Below are positions 49,164 to 56,984 of a stretch of 64,000 nucleotides of DNA, one piece after another. Position 1 is the stretch's first letter, and each line of letters begins with the position of its first letter. The notes beneath the pieces are model-generated. The model saw only the letters and a list, made by a program, of their open reading frames with translations, did no database searches and was not told the DNA's origin. The position numbers were made by a program, and so were the translations under genes. The stretch comes from JANMDU01 sp031375105. Lineage in GTDB: Bacteria > Pseudomonadota > Gammaproteobacteria > Burkholderiales > Burkholderiaceae_C. The DNA lies in assembly GCA_031375105.1 (NCBI GenBank), contig JANMHJ010000001.1:1-64000 (forward strand). The letters are read 5' to 3'.

Positions 49164-49783
49164 GCGAACATCTCCTTGAGTTTCTCGACTGCGGCTTTGG
49201 TGACCAGCACTTTGGTGTAATGCACGAGCGAGAGCGGATCCGCATAACGGGGCTCAACGATCAGCACACCAGGCAGGTTGCGCGAGGCGAGGTAAAGGTT
49301 GTCATCGACTTCATCAGAAATCACCAGCACGTTGCCGGATAGATTCATGCTTTTGAGTTTGGCGGCGAGCAGCTTGGTCTTGGGGGCTTCGATGGTGATC
49401 GACTCCACCACAGACAAACGGCCTTCACGAGCCAGTTGCGAGAAGATGCTGGCCATACCGGCGCGATACATCTTCTTGTTGATCTTTTGCGTGAAGTTCT
49501 CTTCCGGCATGTTCGGAAAGATACGACCGCCTCCGCGCCACAGCGGGGAAGATGTCATACCAGCGCGGGCGCGGCCCGTGCCTTTTTGCTTGAACGGCTT
49601 TTTGGTGGAGTGCTTGACTTGCTCGCGGTCTTTTTGAGCGCGAGTGCCTTGACGGGCATTGGCTTGGTACGCAACGACGATCTGATGGATCAGGGCTTCG
49701 TTGTATTCACGGCCAAACACGGTCTCGGGCACATCAAACTGGGAAGCAGCTTGGCCTTGATCGTTCAGGAGATCCAATTTCAT
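49160..49783 (-). CDS. rplD: 50S ribosomal protein L4
   Basis: A 207-residue tunnel protein; in E. coli it also represses its own operon. KPFKQKGTGRARAGMTSSPL and GGGRIFPNMPEENFTQKINK are signature parts. Its ATG shares one base with the rplC stop (TAATG). Confidence 0.97.
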   Translation of the reverse strand: MKLDLLNDQGQAASQFDVPETVFGREYNEALIHQIVVAYQANARQGTRAQKDREQVKHSTKKPFKQKGTGRARAGMTSSPLWRGGGRIFPNMPEENFTQKINKKMYRAGMASIFSQLAREGRLSVVESITIEAPKTKLLAAKLKSMNLSGNVLVISDEVDDNLYLASRNLPGVLIVEPRYADPLSLVHYTKVLVTKAAVEKLKEMFA

Positions 49784-50469
49784 TATTTGGCTCCTTTCTG
49801 CACGGCGGGAATGGGCCTGGTTTTCACAGCCGGGCTCACAGTCAGAAAACCACCTTTAGCACCGGGAACAGCGCCTTTGATCAACAGCAATTGACGAGCT
49901 TCGTCAATGCGGATGACATCTAGGTTTTGTACGGTTTTGGTGACATCGCCGAGGTGACCCGACATGCGCTTACCAGGGAACACGCGGCCAGGATCTTGCG
50001 CCATACCGATAGAGCCGGGCACGTTGTGCGAGCGGCTGTTACCGTGCGACGCGCGCTGCGAACGCATGTTGTGACGCTTGATCGTGCCGGTGAAGCCTTT
50101 ACCGATAGACGTGCCTTGCACATCCACCTGTTGGCCAGCTGCAAACACAGCTTGGGCAGCGATCACTGAACCGGCTGCGTGAGCACCAGCTACTGTTGCA
50201 TCGACGCGGAATTCTTGAATAATTTCACCGGCTTGCACACCTGCTTTTGCAAGGTGGCCAGCGATGGGCTTGGTCACGCGAGACGCGCGACGCTGACCGA
50301 ATGTGACCTGCAAGGCCACATAGCCGTCGTTTTCGACAGATTTGACTTGGCTCACACGGTTGTTAGACACATCGACCACCGTGACAGGAATGGAATCCCC
50401 GTCATCAGTGAAAACACGCATCATGCCGACCTTGCGACCCAGCAAACCCAAACGGTTGCTGCTGCTCAT
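49783..50469 (-). CDS. rplC: 50S ribosomal protein L3
   Basis: A 228-residue protein that nucleates 50S assembly. LGLLGRKVGMMRVFTDDGDS opens it and the methylatable-Gln loop region RASHGNSRSHNVPGSIGMAQ is present. I chose the ATG at 50469, preceded by GGAG; the frame is open 10 codons further. It is the first gene of the cluster here, since rpsJ is not adjacent and dacC lies upstream. Confidence 0.97.
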   Translation of the reverse strand: MSSSNRLGLLGRKVGMMRVFTDDGDSIPVTVVDVSNNRVSQVKSVENDGYVALQVTFGQRRASRVTKPIAGHLAKAGVQAGEIIQEFRVDATVAGAHAAGSVIAAQAVFAAGQQVDVQGTSIGKGFTGTIKRHNMRSQRASHGNSRSHNVPGSIGMAQDPGRVFPGKRMSGHLGDVTKTVQNLDVIRIDEARQLLLIKGAVPGAKGGFLTVSPAVKTRPIPAVQKGAK

Positions 50470-50588
50470 TGTTTTCTCCGTAACTTTCACCGCTGCCACT
50501 GCAATTGGTAGCTAGCGACCAGATCACCTGTGAAGGCAAACCAGCGACGTGAAAGACTGTTAAAAATCTCTACGCGGAAATGCGCAGA

Positions 50589-50624
50589 GCCTTTGATTAT
50601 AGCCCGGATTTACTTGATCCACAA
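50589..50624 (-). promoter_or_regulatory. sigma-70 promoter of the r-protein cluster
   Basis: On the minus strand TTGTGG (50619-50624) stands 17 bases before a consensus TATAAT (50596-50601). The start site would be near 50589, giving a leader of about 120 nt before rplC. The -35 box lies in the last codons of dacC. Confidence 0.75.
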
Positions 50625-51797
50625 GCGCACTGCATCCCACGTGCGCCCGAACCAGCCCGCCTGCTCCACAGACTCCAAGGCAAACAAGGCTTGCTCGGCA
50701 TAAGCTTGATCGCCCAAACTGATCTTCAAACTACCGATCTGCTGGCCCTTAGATAGAGGGGCCAGCAGAGGGTCGGGGCGTGAAACTTGGGTTTTGATCT
50801 TTGCGGCAGAACCTGCGGGAACAGCCACAATGTAAGCAGTCACTGCGTTACCAAGCTTGGCAATAGGCTCTTTGCCCTTCCAGACGGGGGCATTGATCAC
50901 CGCTTGATTGGCATCAAATAACTTGACGGCTTCAAAGGCGGTGTAACCCCAGTTGAGTAATTTCTGGCTTTCATTGGCTCGCGCATTTTCATTGGCTGCG
51001 CCCAAGACAACCGACAACAGGCGGCGCTGACCGATGCCTGCAAGGTCACGTTTGGCGGTGGCGATCAGGCAGTAACCGGCAGCATCGGTGTGACCGGTTT
51101 TGAGGCCGTCGACGCTCGGGTCGCGAAAAAGCAACAGATTGCGGTTGGTGTCGTTGGCCGCAGGACTGCCTTCCATGCGAAATTTCTTAATGGCGTAAAT
51201 CGGCGTGTATTCAGGAAATTCGCGCATCAAGCGGGTAGACAGCAGCGCCAGATCACGTGCTGTGGTGGTGTGGCCGGCTTCGGTCAGACCTTCGGGATTT
51301 TTATAAGCGGTTTTGCTCATGCCGAGCGCTTTGGCTTGGCTATTCATAAGCTGGACGAAGCGCTCGACACTGCCTGCCACGCCCTCGGCCAGCGCAATCG
51401 TGGCATCATTGCCAGACTGCACGATCATGCCTTTGAGCAAATCTTCCACGCGAATTTTCATACGCGGCTCAATAAACATGCGGCTACCGGGCATTTTCCA
51501 AGCGCGCTCGCTCACACCGAAGGTTTGATCCAGCGTGATCTTCTTGGCGCGTAGCGCGTCAAATACGATATAGGCTGTCATGAGCTTGGTCAGGCTAGCG
51601 GGCTCAACCGGCATATCAGCATCTTTTTCTACCAAAACCTGATTGGCCGTGATGTCGAGTAACACATATGCGCGGGCGGCCACTTCGGGGCCTTGCAGGC
51701 TGCTTGCTTGCGCCCAAACTTGGCCAGACATTGCAAAAAACAAGGAAAAGGCGGCGCTAGCCCTTATAAAACCTGCGCAGAGTGCTATCAAATTCAT
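50610..51797 (-). CDS. dacC: D-alanyl-D-alanine carboxypeptidase (PBP5/6 type)
   Basis: A low-molecular-weight penicillin-binding protein that trims the terminal D-Ala of peptidoglycan stems. Active-site motifs are S68-L-T-K71, S128-G-N130 and K233-T-G235. A C-terminal beta domain follows, ending in the amphipathic anchor WFGRTWDAVRLWIK. The signal peptide is MNLIALCAGFIRASAAFSLF, then FAMSGQVWAQA. Its first 14 residues, including the ATG at 51797, are encoded by a dispersed repeat copy (51756-51799). No good ribosome-binding site is seen before this ATG. It is the last gene of a five-gene run from hemJ. Confidence 0.92.
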   Translation of the reverse strand: MNLIALCAGFIRASAAFSLFFAMSGQVWAQASSLQGPEVAARAYVLLDITANQVLVEKDADMPVEPASLTKLMTAYIVFDALRAKKITLDQTFGVSERAWKMPGSRMFIEPRMKIRVEDLLKGMIVQSGNDATIALAEGVAGSVERFVQLMNSQAKALGMSKTAYKNPEGLTEAGHTTTARDLALLSTRLMREFPEYTPIYAIKKFRMEGSPAANDTNRNLLLFRDPSVDGLKTGHTDAAGYCLIATAKRDLAGIGQRRLLSVVLGAANENARANESQKLLNWGYTAFEAVKLFDANQAVINAPVWKGKEPIAKLGNAVTAYIVAVPAGSAAKIKTQVSRPDPLLAPLSKGQQIGSLKISLGDQAYAEQALFALESVEQAGWFGRTWDAVRLWIK

Positions 51798-51799
51798 AC
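51756..51799 (+). repeat. dispersed palindromic repeat, copy 14 (dacC start region)
   Basis: It reads GCTAGCCCTTATAAAACC, TGCGCAGAGTGCTATC and AAATTCATAC. It is antisense to dacC and supplies its start codon and the first half of the signal peptide. Confidence 0.88.
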
Positions 51800-51811
51800 T
51801 TCGATTGTAAG

Positions 51812-52438
51812 TCAGGAAAGCAGGTGTCTGGCCACCAAACCACGCAAGAGCGGTAACTGTCCGTGAAAAAAATGTCCGCCACCGGGCACCACCGTCACAG
51901 GCAGTACTTGGGGCCGCGCCCAATCCATCACGCTGGCCAGCGGCACCGTGTCGTCTTGCTCGCCGTGGACGACGAGCAGCTTGTCATGCAGCGCAGCAGG
52001 AATGGTTTGCACCGCAAACCGTGAAGCAGCGGTGCCGACCATGACGACTTTTTGCAGATCGTGGCTTTGCATGGCTTCTTGCAGCACCTGCGACACCACG
52101 AACGACCCGAACGAAAAACCCGCCAAAGCCAACGCAGAACCGCTGGGCGCGAGCTGCTGAATCAGGCCGCGCAGATCATCAGCCTCTGCCAGCCCTTCGC
52201 CATACACACCTTCAGACTGCCCAATGCCGCGAAAGTTAAAGCGCAGCGCCGTCCAACCCGTTTGCACGAAGGCGCGAGCCAGCGTTTGCACGACTTTATT
52301 GTCCATCGTGCCGCCAAAGAGCGGATGCGGATGGCAGATGAGGCCCAAGCCTTTGCTCTGGCCCTCAGGGCGATCACGCAAGGCCTCGATGCGCCCAGCT
52401 GCGCCGTTGAGCGTGAGACGTTCGGTGCTGACGTTCAT
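51812..52438 (-). CDS. alpha/beta hydrolase
   Basis: A 208-residue cytoplasmic hydrolase of the dienelactone-hydrolase-like/YpfH-type group. It has LICHPHPLFGGTMDNKVVQT, a conserved opening of this subfamily. The catalytic triad is Ser109 in GFSFGS, Asp in HGEQDDTVP and His in PGGGHFFHG. The substrate is unknown. It lies 4 bases after the 2Fe-2S protein gene and 14 before dacC. Confidence 0.88.
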   Translation of the reverse strand: MNVSTERLTLNGAAGRIEALRDRPEGQSKGLGLICHPHPLFGGTMDNKVVQTLARAFVQTGWTALRFNFRGIGQSEGVYGEGLAEADDLRGLIQQLAPSGSALALAGFSFGSFVVSQVLQEAMQSHDLQKVVMVGTAASRFAVQTIPAALHDKLLVVHGEQDDTVPLASVMDWARPQVLPVTVVPGGGHFFHGQLPLLRGLVARHLLS

Positions 52439-52442
52439 GGGG

Positions 52443-52784
52443 TTATTTGCCGACGTGCGCAGGCACGAGCAAGCGCTCCACAATCTGACCGTTTTTCAGG
52501 TGCGATTCGACGATGTCGTCAATGTCATGCGTATCCACATAGGTGTACCAAACGGCATCGGGATAGACCACGCACACCGGCCCTGCGGCGCAACGATCCA
52601 GGCAACCCGCACCATTGACGCGCACCTTGCCTGGGCCGCTCAGGCCCGCCGCTTTCACAGCTTGCTTGCAATGCTTTTGCGCGTCTTTGGCGTTGTGATT
52701 GGAGCAACTGCCTTCGCCTTCACCGCGTTGGTTGGTGCAAAAGAAGATATGGCGCTGGAAATAAGGGGCGGGCGTGGAGGACAT
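52443..52784 (-). CDS. (2Fe-2S) ferredoxin-like protein, thioredoxin fold
   Basis: A 113-residue protein of the thioredoxin-like [2Fe-2S] ferredoxin family. HIFFCTNQRGEGEGSCSNHN carries the first two Cys, and NGAGCLDRCAAGPVCVVYPD the second pair. VWYTYVDTHDIDDIVESHL is the usual C-terminal part. It probably carries electrons, with partner unknown. It is co-transcribed with the VanZ and hydrolase genes. Confidence 0.9.
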   Translation of the reverse strand: MSSTPAPYFQRHIFFCTNQRGEGEGSCSNHNAKDAQKHCKQAVKAAGLSGPGKVRVNGAGCLDRCAAGPVCVVYPDAVWYTYVDTHDIDDIVESHLKNGQIVERLLVPAHVGK

Positions 52785-52793
52785 GTCCTGATT

Positions 52794-53900
52794 TTATCGG
52801 CGCAGCGGATGGTCTCTGCGGCTCAAGGCCATCAAGGCCACAACCAACGTGGCATACGGCCAAGCCCAGCCCAGCCACTGTGCCAGCCCATGGAAGCGAA
52901 TGAAGCTGCCCTGCTCCCAGCTTTGCAAGGTTTGCGCGAAATACGGCGTTTCGGGCGCGGAATTGACCAAACTGAGCTGCCATACCAATGCCGCCAGCAG
53001 CAACCCTAAGCACAGCTTGCGCGGCAAAGCAATGCAAAGAAGCGCCACGGCCACACCCAACACCAAGCCCACCTGTGAGGCCAAGCTCAGCCAGCCCCAA
53101 GCATGCTCTGGGCTGTAGCTCAGTGCCGCAGACAAGCTGCTGGCCGCCATCGCGATCAAGGCCCCTGCCAACCAAAGCAGCAAGCGCCGATGCCAGCCTA
53201 GCGTAATGGCGTAGGCCAGCAGGCACGGAATCAGAAAACCCAAAGCCACGCAGATCAGCTCTCCCAAACTTGACAGCGGCAGCAAATAGGCGCTCGGCTC
53301 GTCAATCAGCGGCGCAAGCAATGAGCCCTCCACCAGCTCGTTCAGAAAACCATGCAGGCGCTGGCGAATCTGACCCAAAGCCAAAGGCACTGCGGGCGGA
53401 AACAACAGCGCCACCGGCCACAGCGCCAGCAGCACCAGCGGCGCATGCGCCTCGGGCACAAACCAGCGTGCACGAAAGCGGCTCCAACGGTCAATCACGC
53501 CCAAGCGCTCCAGCGCCATGGCCATCACCGCACCCGCCAGTGCCCCGCCGCTGTTGAGCAACCAATCCGACAGTTGCGGCACGCGCATGGGCAAGTAGCT
53601 TTGCACCGCCTCCATGACGAGTGACAAGACGCTGCAAAGCAGCGCTGCGATCAACGCAGGCTGCGGCAGCAAGCGCGTGCGCAGCAAAGCCAGCGTAGCT
53701 AAAAACCCCAGCGGCGCATAGCCCAAAAAATTAGCCACCACATCAAAGCGGCTCCAGTAGCGAGGCCACGGCGCCTTCAAAAAAAATAACGGATGGATGC
53801 CCTGATTGCGCCAACCGTCAAACGGATACAGGCTGGCATACACAATCAGCAGTGCAAAAATCAGCGCAAAAAGCGTGGCCGAGCTGCGGTGCGGCTGCAT
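52794..53900 (-). CDS. VanZ-family membrane protein
   Basis: A 368-residue protein with about nine membrane helices. The N-terminal half is a VanZ-like domain: IVYASLYPFDGWRNQG, DVVANFLGYAPLGFLATL and the EAVQSYLPMRVPQLSDWLLN motif, with the acidic and Arg/Gln residues typical of the family. VanZ proteins affect teicoplanin resistance in enterococci, but the proteobacterial role is unknown. Gaps to neighbours are 9 bases on both sides. Confidence 0.85.
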   Translation of the reverse strand: MQPHRSSATLFALIFALLIVYASLYPFDGWRNQGIHPLFFLKAPWPRYWSRFDVVANFLGYAPLGFLATLALLRTRLLPQPALIAALLCSVLSLVMEAVQSYLPMRVPQLSDWLLNSGGALAGAVMAMALERLGVIDRWSRFRARWFVPEAHAPLVLLALWPVALLFPPAVPLALGQIRQRLHGFLNELVEGSLLAPLIDEPSAYLLPLSSLGELICVALGFLIPCLLAYAITLGWHRRLLLWLAGALIAMAASSLSAALSYSPEHAWGWLSLASQVGLVLGVAVALLCIALPRKLCLGLLLAALVWQLSLVNSAPETPYFAQTLQSWEQGSFIRFHGLAQWLGWAWPYATLVVALMALSRRDHPLRR

Positions 53901-53909
53901 GAGCGTGTC

Positions 53910-54332
53910 TCAGAAGGGTTTGACAACCACCAAGACCACGGCCAGCACCATGATCAGCACGCTGGCCTCATTGAACCAGCGATACCAAACATGGCTGCGC
54001 GTGTTCGCACTGCGCTCAAACTTTTTGAGAATAACACTGCAAGCATGGTGATAGCCCATGGCTGCAATCACCACCCCAAGCTTGGCATGCATCCAGCCCT
54101 GCCCACGCCCAATGCCATAGCCCAGCCAGAGCCAAATACCCAAGCCGATGGCGGGAATGGCAAGAATCGTCATGAATTTGAAAAGCTTACGCGCCATGAG
54201 CAACAGACGATGCTTTTCCGCCTCTGATCCTGGCGGCACTTGCGCCAGATTCACGAAAATGCGCGGCAAGTAAAACAAGCCTGCGAACCAGCTGGCAACG
54301 AAGATGATGTGGAAGGCTTTAACCCAGAGCAT
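53910..54332 (-). CDS. hemJ: HemJ/CopD-family protein
   Basis: A 140-residue membrane protein with four helices of the UPF0093/HemJ family, the oxygen-dependent form of protoporphyrinogen IX oxidase in many proteobacteria and cyanobacteria. Conserved parts are LWVKAFHIIFVASWFAGLFY (His8) and QGWMHAKLGVVIAAMGYHH (His and Lys required in studied HemJ). It would act in heme synthesis. It heads the run hemJ, vanZ, ferredoxin, hydrolase, dacC. Confidence 0.85.
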   Translation of the reverse strand: MLWVKAFHIIFVASWFAGLFYLPRIFVNLAQVPPGSEAEKHRLLLMARKLFKFMTILAIPAIGLGIWLWLGYGIGRGQGWMHAKLGVVIAAMGYHHACSVILKKFERSANTRSHVWYRWFNEASVLIMVLAVVLVVVKPF

Positions 54333-54378
54333 GAGATTAAGTGTAGGTTAAAACTGTGTGTTTTGTTGCAATCTGATT

Positions 54379-54426
54379 ACTACATAATTCATAGCACTCT
54401 GCGCAGGTTTTATAACGGGTAGAGGG
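54379..54426 (-). repeat. dispersed palindromic repeat, copy 15 (intergenic)
   Basis: On the minus strand it reads CCCTCTACCCGTTATAAAAC, CTGCGCAGAGTGCTATG and AATTATGTAGT. It is almost identical to copy 8 at 24.2 kb. It lies upstream of hemJ. Confidence 0.9.
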
Positions 54427-54599
54427 CTAAATGGCTTGTCATCTTTACCCTTTGTATGTTTTGGTAGTGTTGATGATCGGTAAAGTTTGGCGCGCCAAGG
54501 CCTGCGAACGGCGAGGAGAGTTCCAATCACAGGACTCAAACAGTATCGGTGTTCGTGGCTATTCAACACGACGATTTTCACAGCAGCTAATAGGCTGCA

Positions 54600-54710
54600 T
54601 GTGAGGCCGGGCGCTTGGGGCGTCGCGCTTGGCGAGGTAAAGGGGGAATGCGGGCGAAGCCCGCAGGAGGACACGAGCAAAGTGGGACGCCCCAAGCGCC
54701 CGGCCTCACA
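54600..54710. repeat. 111-bp nested inverted repeat
   Basis: A perfect 25-bp inverted repeat (54600-54624 and 54686-54710) encloses a 61-base loop that itself contains a 7-bp hairpin with a GAA loop (TGCGGGC/GCCCGCA, 54649-54665) and an AGGAGGACACGAG stretch. It is GC-rich and has no T-run, so it is not a simple terminator. It may be a structured RNA or an extragenic palindrome. Confidence 0.8.
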
Positions 54711-54755
54711 CGCAGCCGCTCCATTCAAAAAGCGACCCTCAAAGTACCAACCATA

Positions 54756-55715
54756 CTAAGCCGGCACAACCCCTGCCTTCTTAACAAGCGCCCCATACCG
54801 CACCAACTCCTTTTTGAAGTGCTCCAAAGCAAATTCGGGTGTGCTGATGTTGACGATGTTGCCCTGCTTGGCCATGGCTTCTTTGACTTCATCGGTGGCA
54901 AAGGCCACGCGCAGGGCGGCGTTGACCTTTTGCACCACAGCAGCGCTCAGACCTTTGGGGCCTACGCAAGCGATCCACGCATCGAGTTGGTATTTGGGCA
55001 CACCGGCCTCAGCTGATGTGGGAATCTCGGGCGCGGCGGGGCTGCGCTGCATCATGGGGATGCACAGGGCACGCACATTGCCTGCTTTGATTTGCGAGAG
55101 CGCAGCGGGCAGCGCGCTCACGCCCCAATCGACTTGGCCGCTCACGATGTCTTGCAACATCGGGGCGAAGCCTCGGTAAGGAATGTGGGTGCTGAACGTG
55201 CCAGTCACATCTTTGAAATACTCGGGCGCAAGGTGCAAAATCGTGCCGTTGCCGCTGGATGCGTAGTTGTATTTGCCGGGGTTTTTCTTCAGGAGCGCGA
55301 CGAATTCGAGCAGATTTTGCGCGGGCACTCTCGGGTTCACGATCAGCACGAGCGGCGTGTAGGCGATGACGGCGATCGGCGTGATGTCGGCCACCGGATC
55401 GAAGCTCAAATTCTTGATGACGCTGGGGTAAATCACATGGTTGTTCGACACCATGGAGAGCGTTTGACCATCGGGCGCGGCCTTGACGAGCGATTGCGTG
55501 CCGACCACGCCGCCTGCGCCAGGCTGGTTTTCAATCACCACGTTTTGGCCGAGCGCTCTGCCCAGTTGTGCACTCGCTGCGCGTGCAATCCCGTCCACGC
55601 CCGAGCCTGCGCTCACGGGTAGGATGAATTTCACCGCGCTGCTTTGGGCAAAGCTTGGCAATGGCAGCGCGGCTGCGCTGGCGGCTGCGAGTAGGTGGCG
55701 GCGTTGTAGGCTCAT
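54756..55715 (-). CDS. Bug/TctC-family tripartite tricarboxylate receptor
   Basis: A periplasmic solute-binding protein of 319 residues with a signal peptide (MSLQRRHLLAAASAAALPLP, cleaved after SFAQ). Bug motifs are FILPVSAGSGVDGIARAASA, GQNVVIENQPGAGGVVGTQS and HIPYRGFAPMLQDIVSGQVD. Its neighbours are a CoA-transferase and an HMG-CoA-lyase-like gene on the same strand, so the ligand is probably a dicarboxylate or branched hydroxyacid activated by that transferase. It is separated from the CoA-transferase by repeat copy 16. Confidence 0.92.
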   Translation of the reverse strand: MSLQRRHLLAAASAAALPLPSFAQSSAVKFILPVSAGSGVDGIARAASAQLGRALGQNVVIENQPGAGGVVGTQSLVKAAPDGQTLSMVSNNHVIYPSVIKNLSFDPVADITPIAVIAYTPLVLIVNPRVPAQNLLEFVALLKKNPGKYNYASSGNGTILHLAPEYFKDVTGTFSTHIPYRGFAPMLQDIVSGQVDWGVSALPAALSQIKAGNVRALCIPMMQRSPAAPEIPTSAEAGVPKYQLDAWIACVGPKGLSAAVVQKVNAALRVAFATDEVKEAMAKQGNIVNISTPEFALEHFKKELVRYGALVKKAGVVPA

Positions 55716-55754
55716 GTAGCGTCTCCAGACGTGTTTGATGGCTAAATATGTAGC

Positions 55755-55810
55755 GAAAACGGCTATTGCCCGTTATATATTCTGCATAGTTTGCTATTTA
55801 TTTGATAGCA
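55755..55810 (+). repeat. dispersed palindromic repeat, copy 16 (CoA-transferase 3' end)
   Basis: It reads GAAAACGGCTATTGCCCG, TTATATATTCTGCATAGT and TTGCTATTTATTTGATAGCA. The right arm, read antisense, encodes the last residues LLSNK and the TAA stop of the CoA-transferase. Confidence 0.88.
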
Positions 55811-56966
55811 GTTGATTGGCTTCTTCTGCACTGTATCCCAACTCCAGCAGCAACTCCATGCTGTGTTCCCCTAATTTTGGAGGGTTCAGGCGCAGGCCGG
55901 GTTGCTTGCCGTGCAGCGTGAACGGGAAAAGCACGGTGTCGGTAATGCGGCCATCGGGCAGCTCCATCGGCGTGAGGCCACCGGTGGCTTTGAGATGCGG
56001 GTCGTTGACCAAATCTTGCGGTCTGCGTATGGGCGCGTAAGGCAGGCCGTTGTCTTCAAAGAGCTGCGTGAGCTGCGCTGCTGAATAGTCTTTCAAACGC
56101 TCGCGCAGCAGCGGAATCAGTGTGGGGCGCTCGCGCACGCGGTCGTTGTTGCTCAGGTATTTGGCATCAGCTTTGAGCTCTGGCAGATTTAAGATACGGC
56201 AAAACACCTCCCACTGTTTGTCGCTCACGGCGCTTAAAAATATTTGCTCACCGTCTTTCACCGTGAACACGTCATACACGCCCCAAGCAGAGATGCGGCT
56301 AGGCATCGGGTCTGCAGGCACGCCGGTGACGGCGTATTGCAGTATGTGTTGCGCTACTAAAAATATGTTGTTTTCATACAGCGCGGATTGCACTTTTTGC
56401 CCCAAACCCGTTTGCTCACGCTCCTTGAGTGCTGCCATGGCCGCGATGCCACCAAACAAACCGCCCATGATGTCGTTCACGCTGCTGCCCGCACGCAGCG
56501 GCTGGCCGACGGGCCCAGTCATATAGGCCAAACCGCCCATCATTTGCACCACTTCATCTAAAGCGGTGCGGTGCTCATACGGCCCCGGCAGAAAGCCGCG
56601 CAGCTCGATGTAGATCAAGCGCGGGTTGATTTTTTGAAGCGTCTCGTAATCCAAGCCTTGCGCAGCCATCGTCTCAGGGCGAAAGTTGTGGCTCACGATA
56701 TCGGCGGTGGCGATCAGTTTGTGCGCTGCTTCTCTGCCTTGCGGCGTTTTGAGATCGAGCGTGAGGGATTTTTTGTTGCGGTTGAAGAGCGGATAAAAAC
56801 CTGCGCCAGAGCCGATCAGCTTGCGGGTGTTGTCACCGCTGAAAGGCTCGACCTTGATGACTTCCGCGCCAAGATCAGCCAGCAGCATGCCGCAAGTTGG
56901 GCCCATCACCATGTGGGTGAATTCGACCATGCGGATATCTTTATAGGGAAGCGTGTTGGTGTTCAT
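55794..56966 (-). CDS. family III CoA-transferase (CaiB/BaiF type)
   Basis: Transfers CoA from one acyl-CoA to another carboxylic acid. It is 390 residues with MVEFTHMVMGPTCGMLLADL, LGAEVIKVEPFSGDNTRKL, DLKTPQGREAAHKLI and the catalytic-Asp region ALDEVVQMMGGLAYMTGP. The final residues LLSNK and the stop lie in a dispersed repeat, so the original C-terminus may have been changed. It follows the HMG-CoA-lyase-like gene after a strong hairpin; the two probably act on one pathway. Confidence 0.92.
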   Translation of the reverse strand: MNTNTLPYKDIRMVEFTHMVMGPTCGMLLADLGAEVIKVEPFSGDNTRKLIGSGAGFYPLFNRNKKSLTLDLKTPQGREAAHKLIATADIVSHNFRPETMAAQGLDYETLQKINPRLIYIELRGFLPGPYEHRTALDEVVQMMGGLAYMTGPVGQPLRAGSSVNDIMGGLFGGIAAMAALKEREQTGLGQKVQSALYENNIFLVAQHILQYAVTGVPADPMPSRISAWGVYDVFTVKDGEQIFLSAVSDKQWEVFCRILNLPELKADAKYLSNNDRVRERPTLIPLLRERLKDYSAAQLTQLFEDNGLPYAPIRRPQDLVNDPHLKATGGLTPMELPDGRITDTVLFPFTLHGKQPGLRLNPPKLGEHSMELLLELGYSAEEANQLLSNK

Positions 56967-56984
56967 AGATTTTTAATGCGGACA

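Larger units (their letters stand above)
54333..54755. other. intergenic region with repeat and large hairpin
   Basis: About 420 bases between the TTT receptor gene and hemJ. It holds repeat copy 15 (54379-54426), a CTTTACC/GGTAAAG dyad (about 54445-54485) and a large nested hairpin (54600-54710). No protein gene is supported; the open frames here run through the hairpin. The hemJ promoter must lie within it. Confidence 0.6.
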
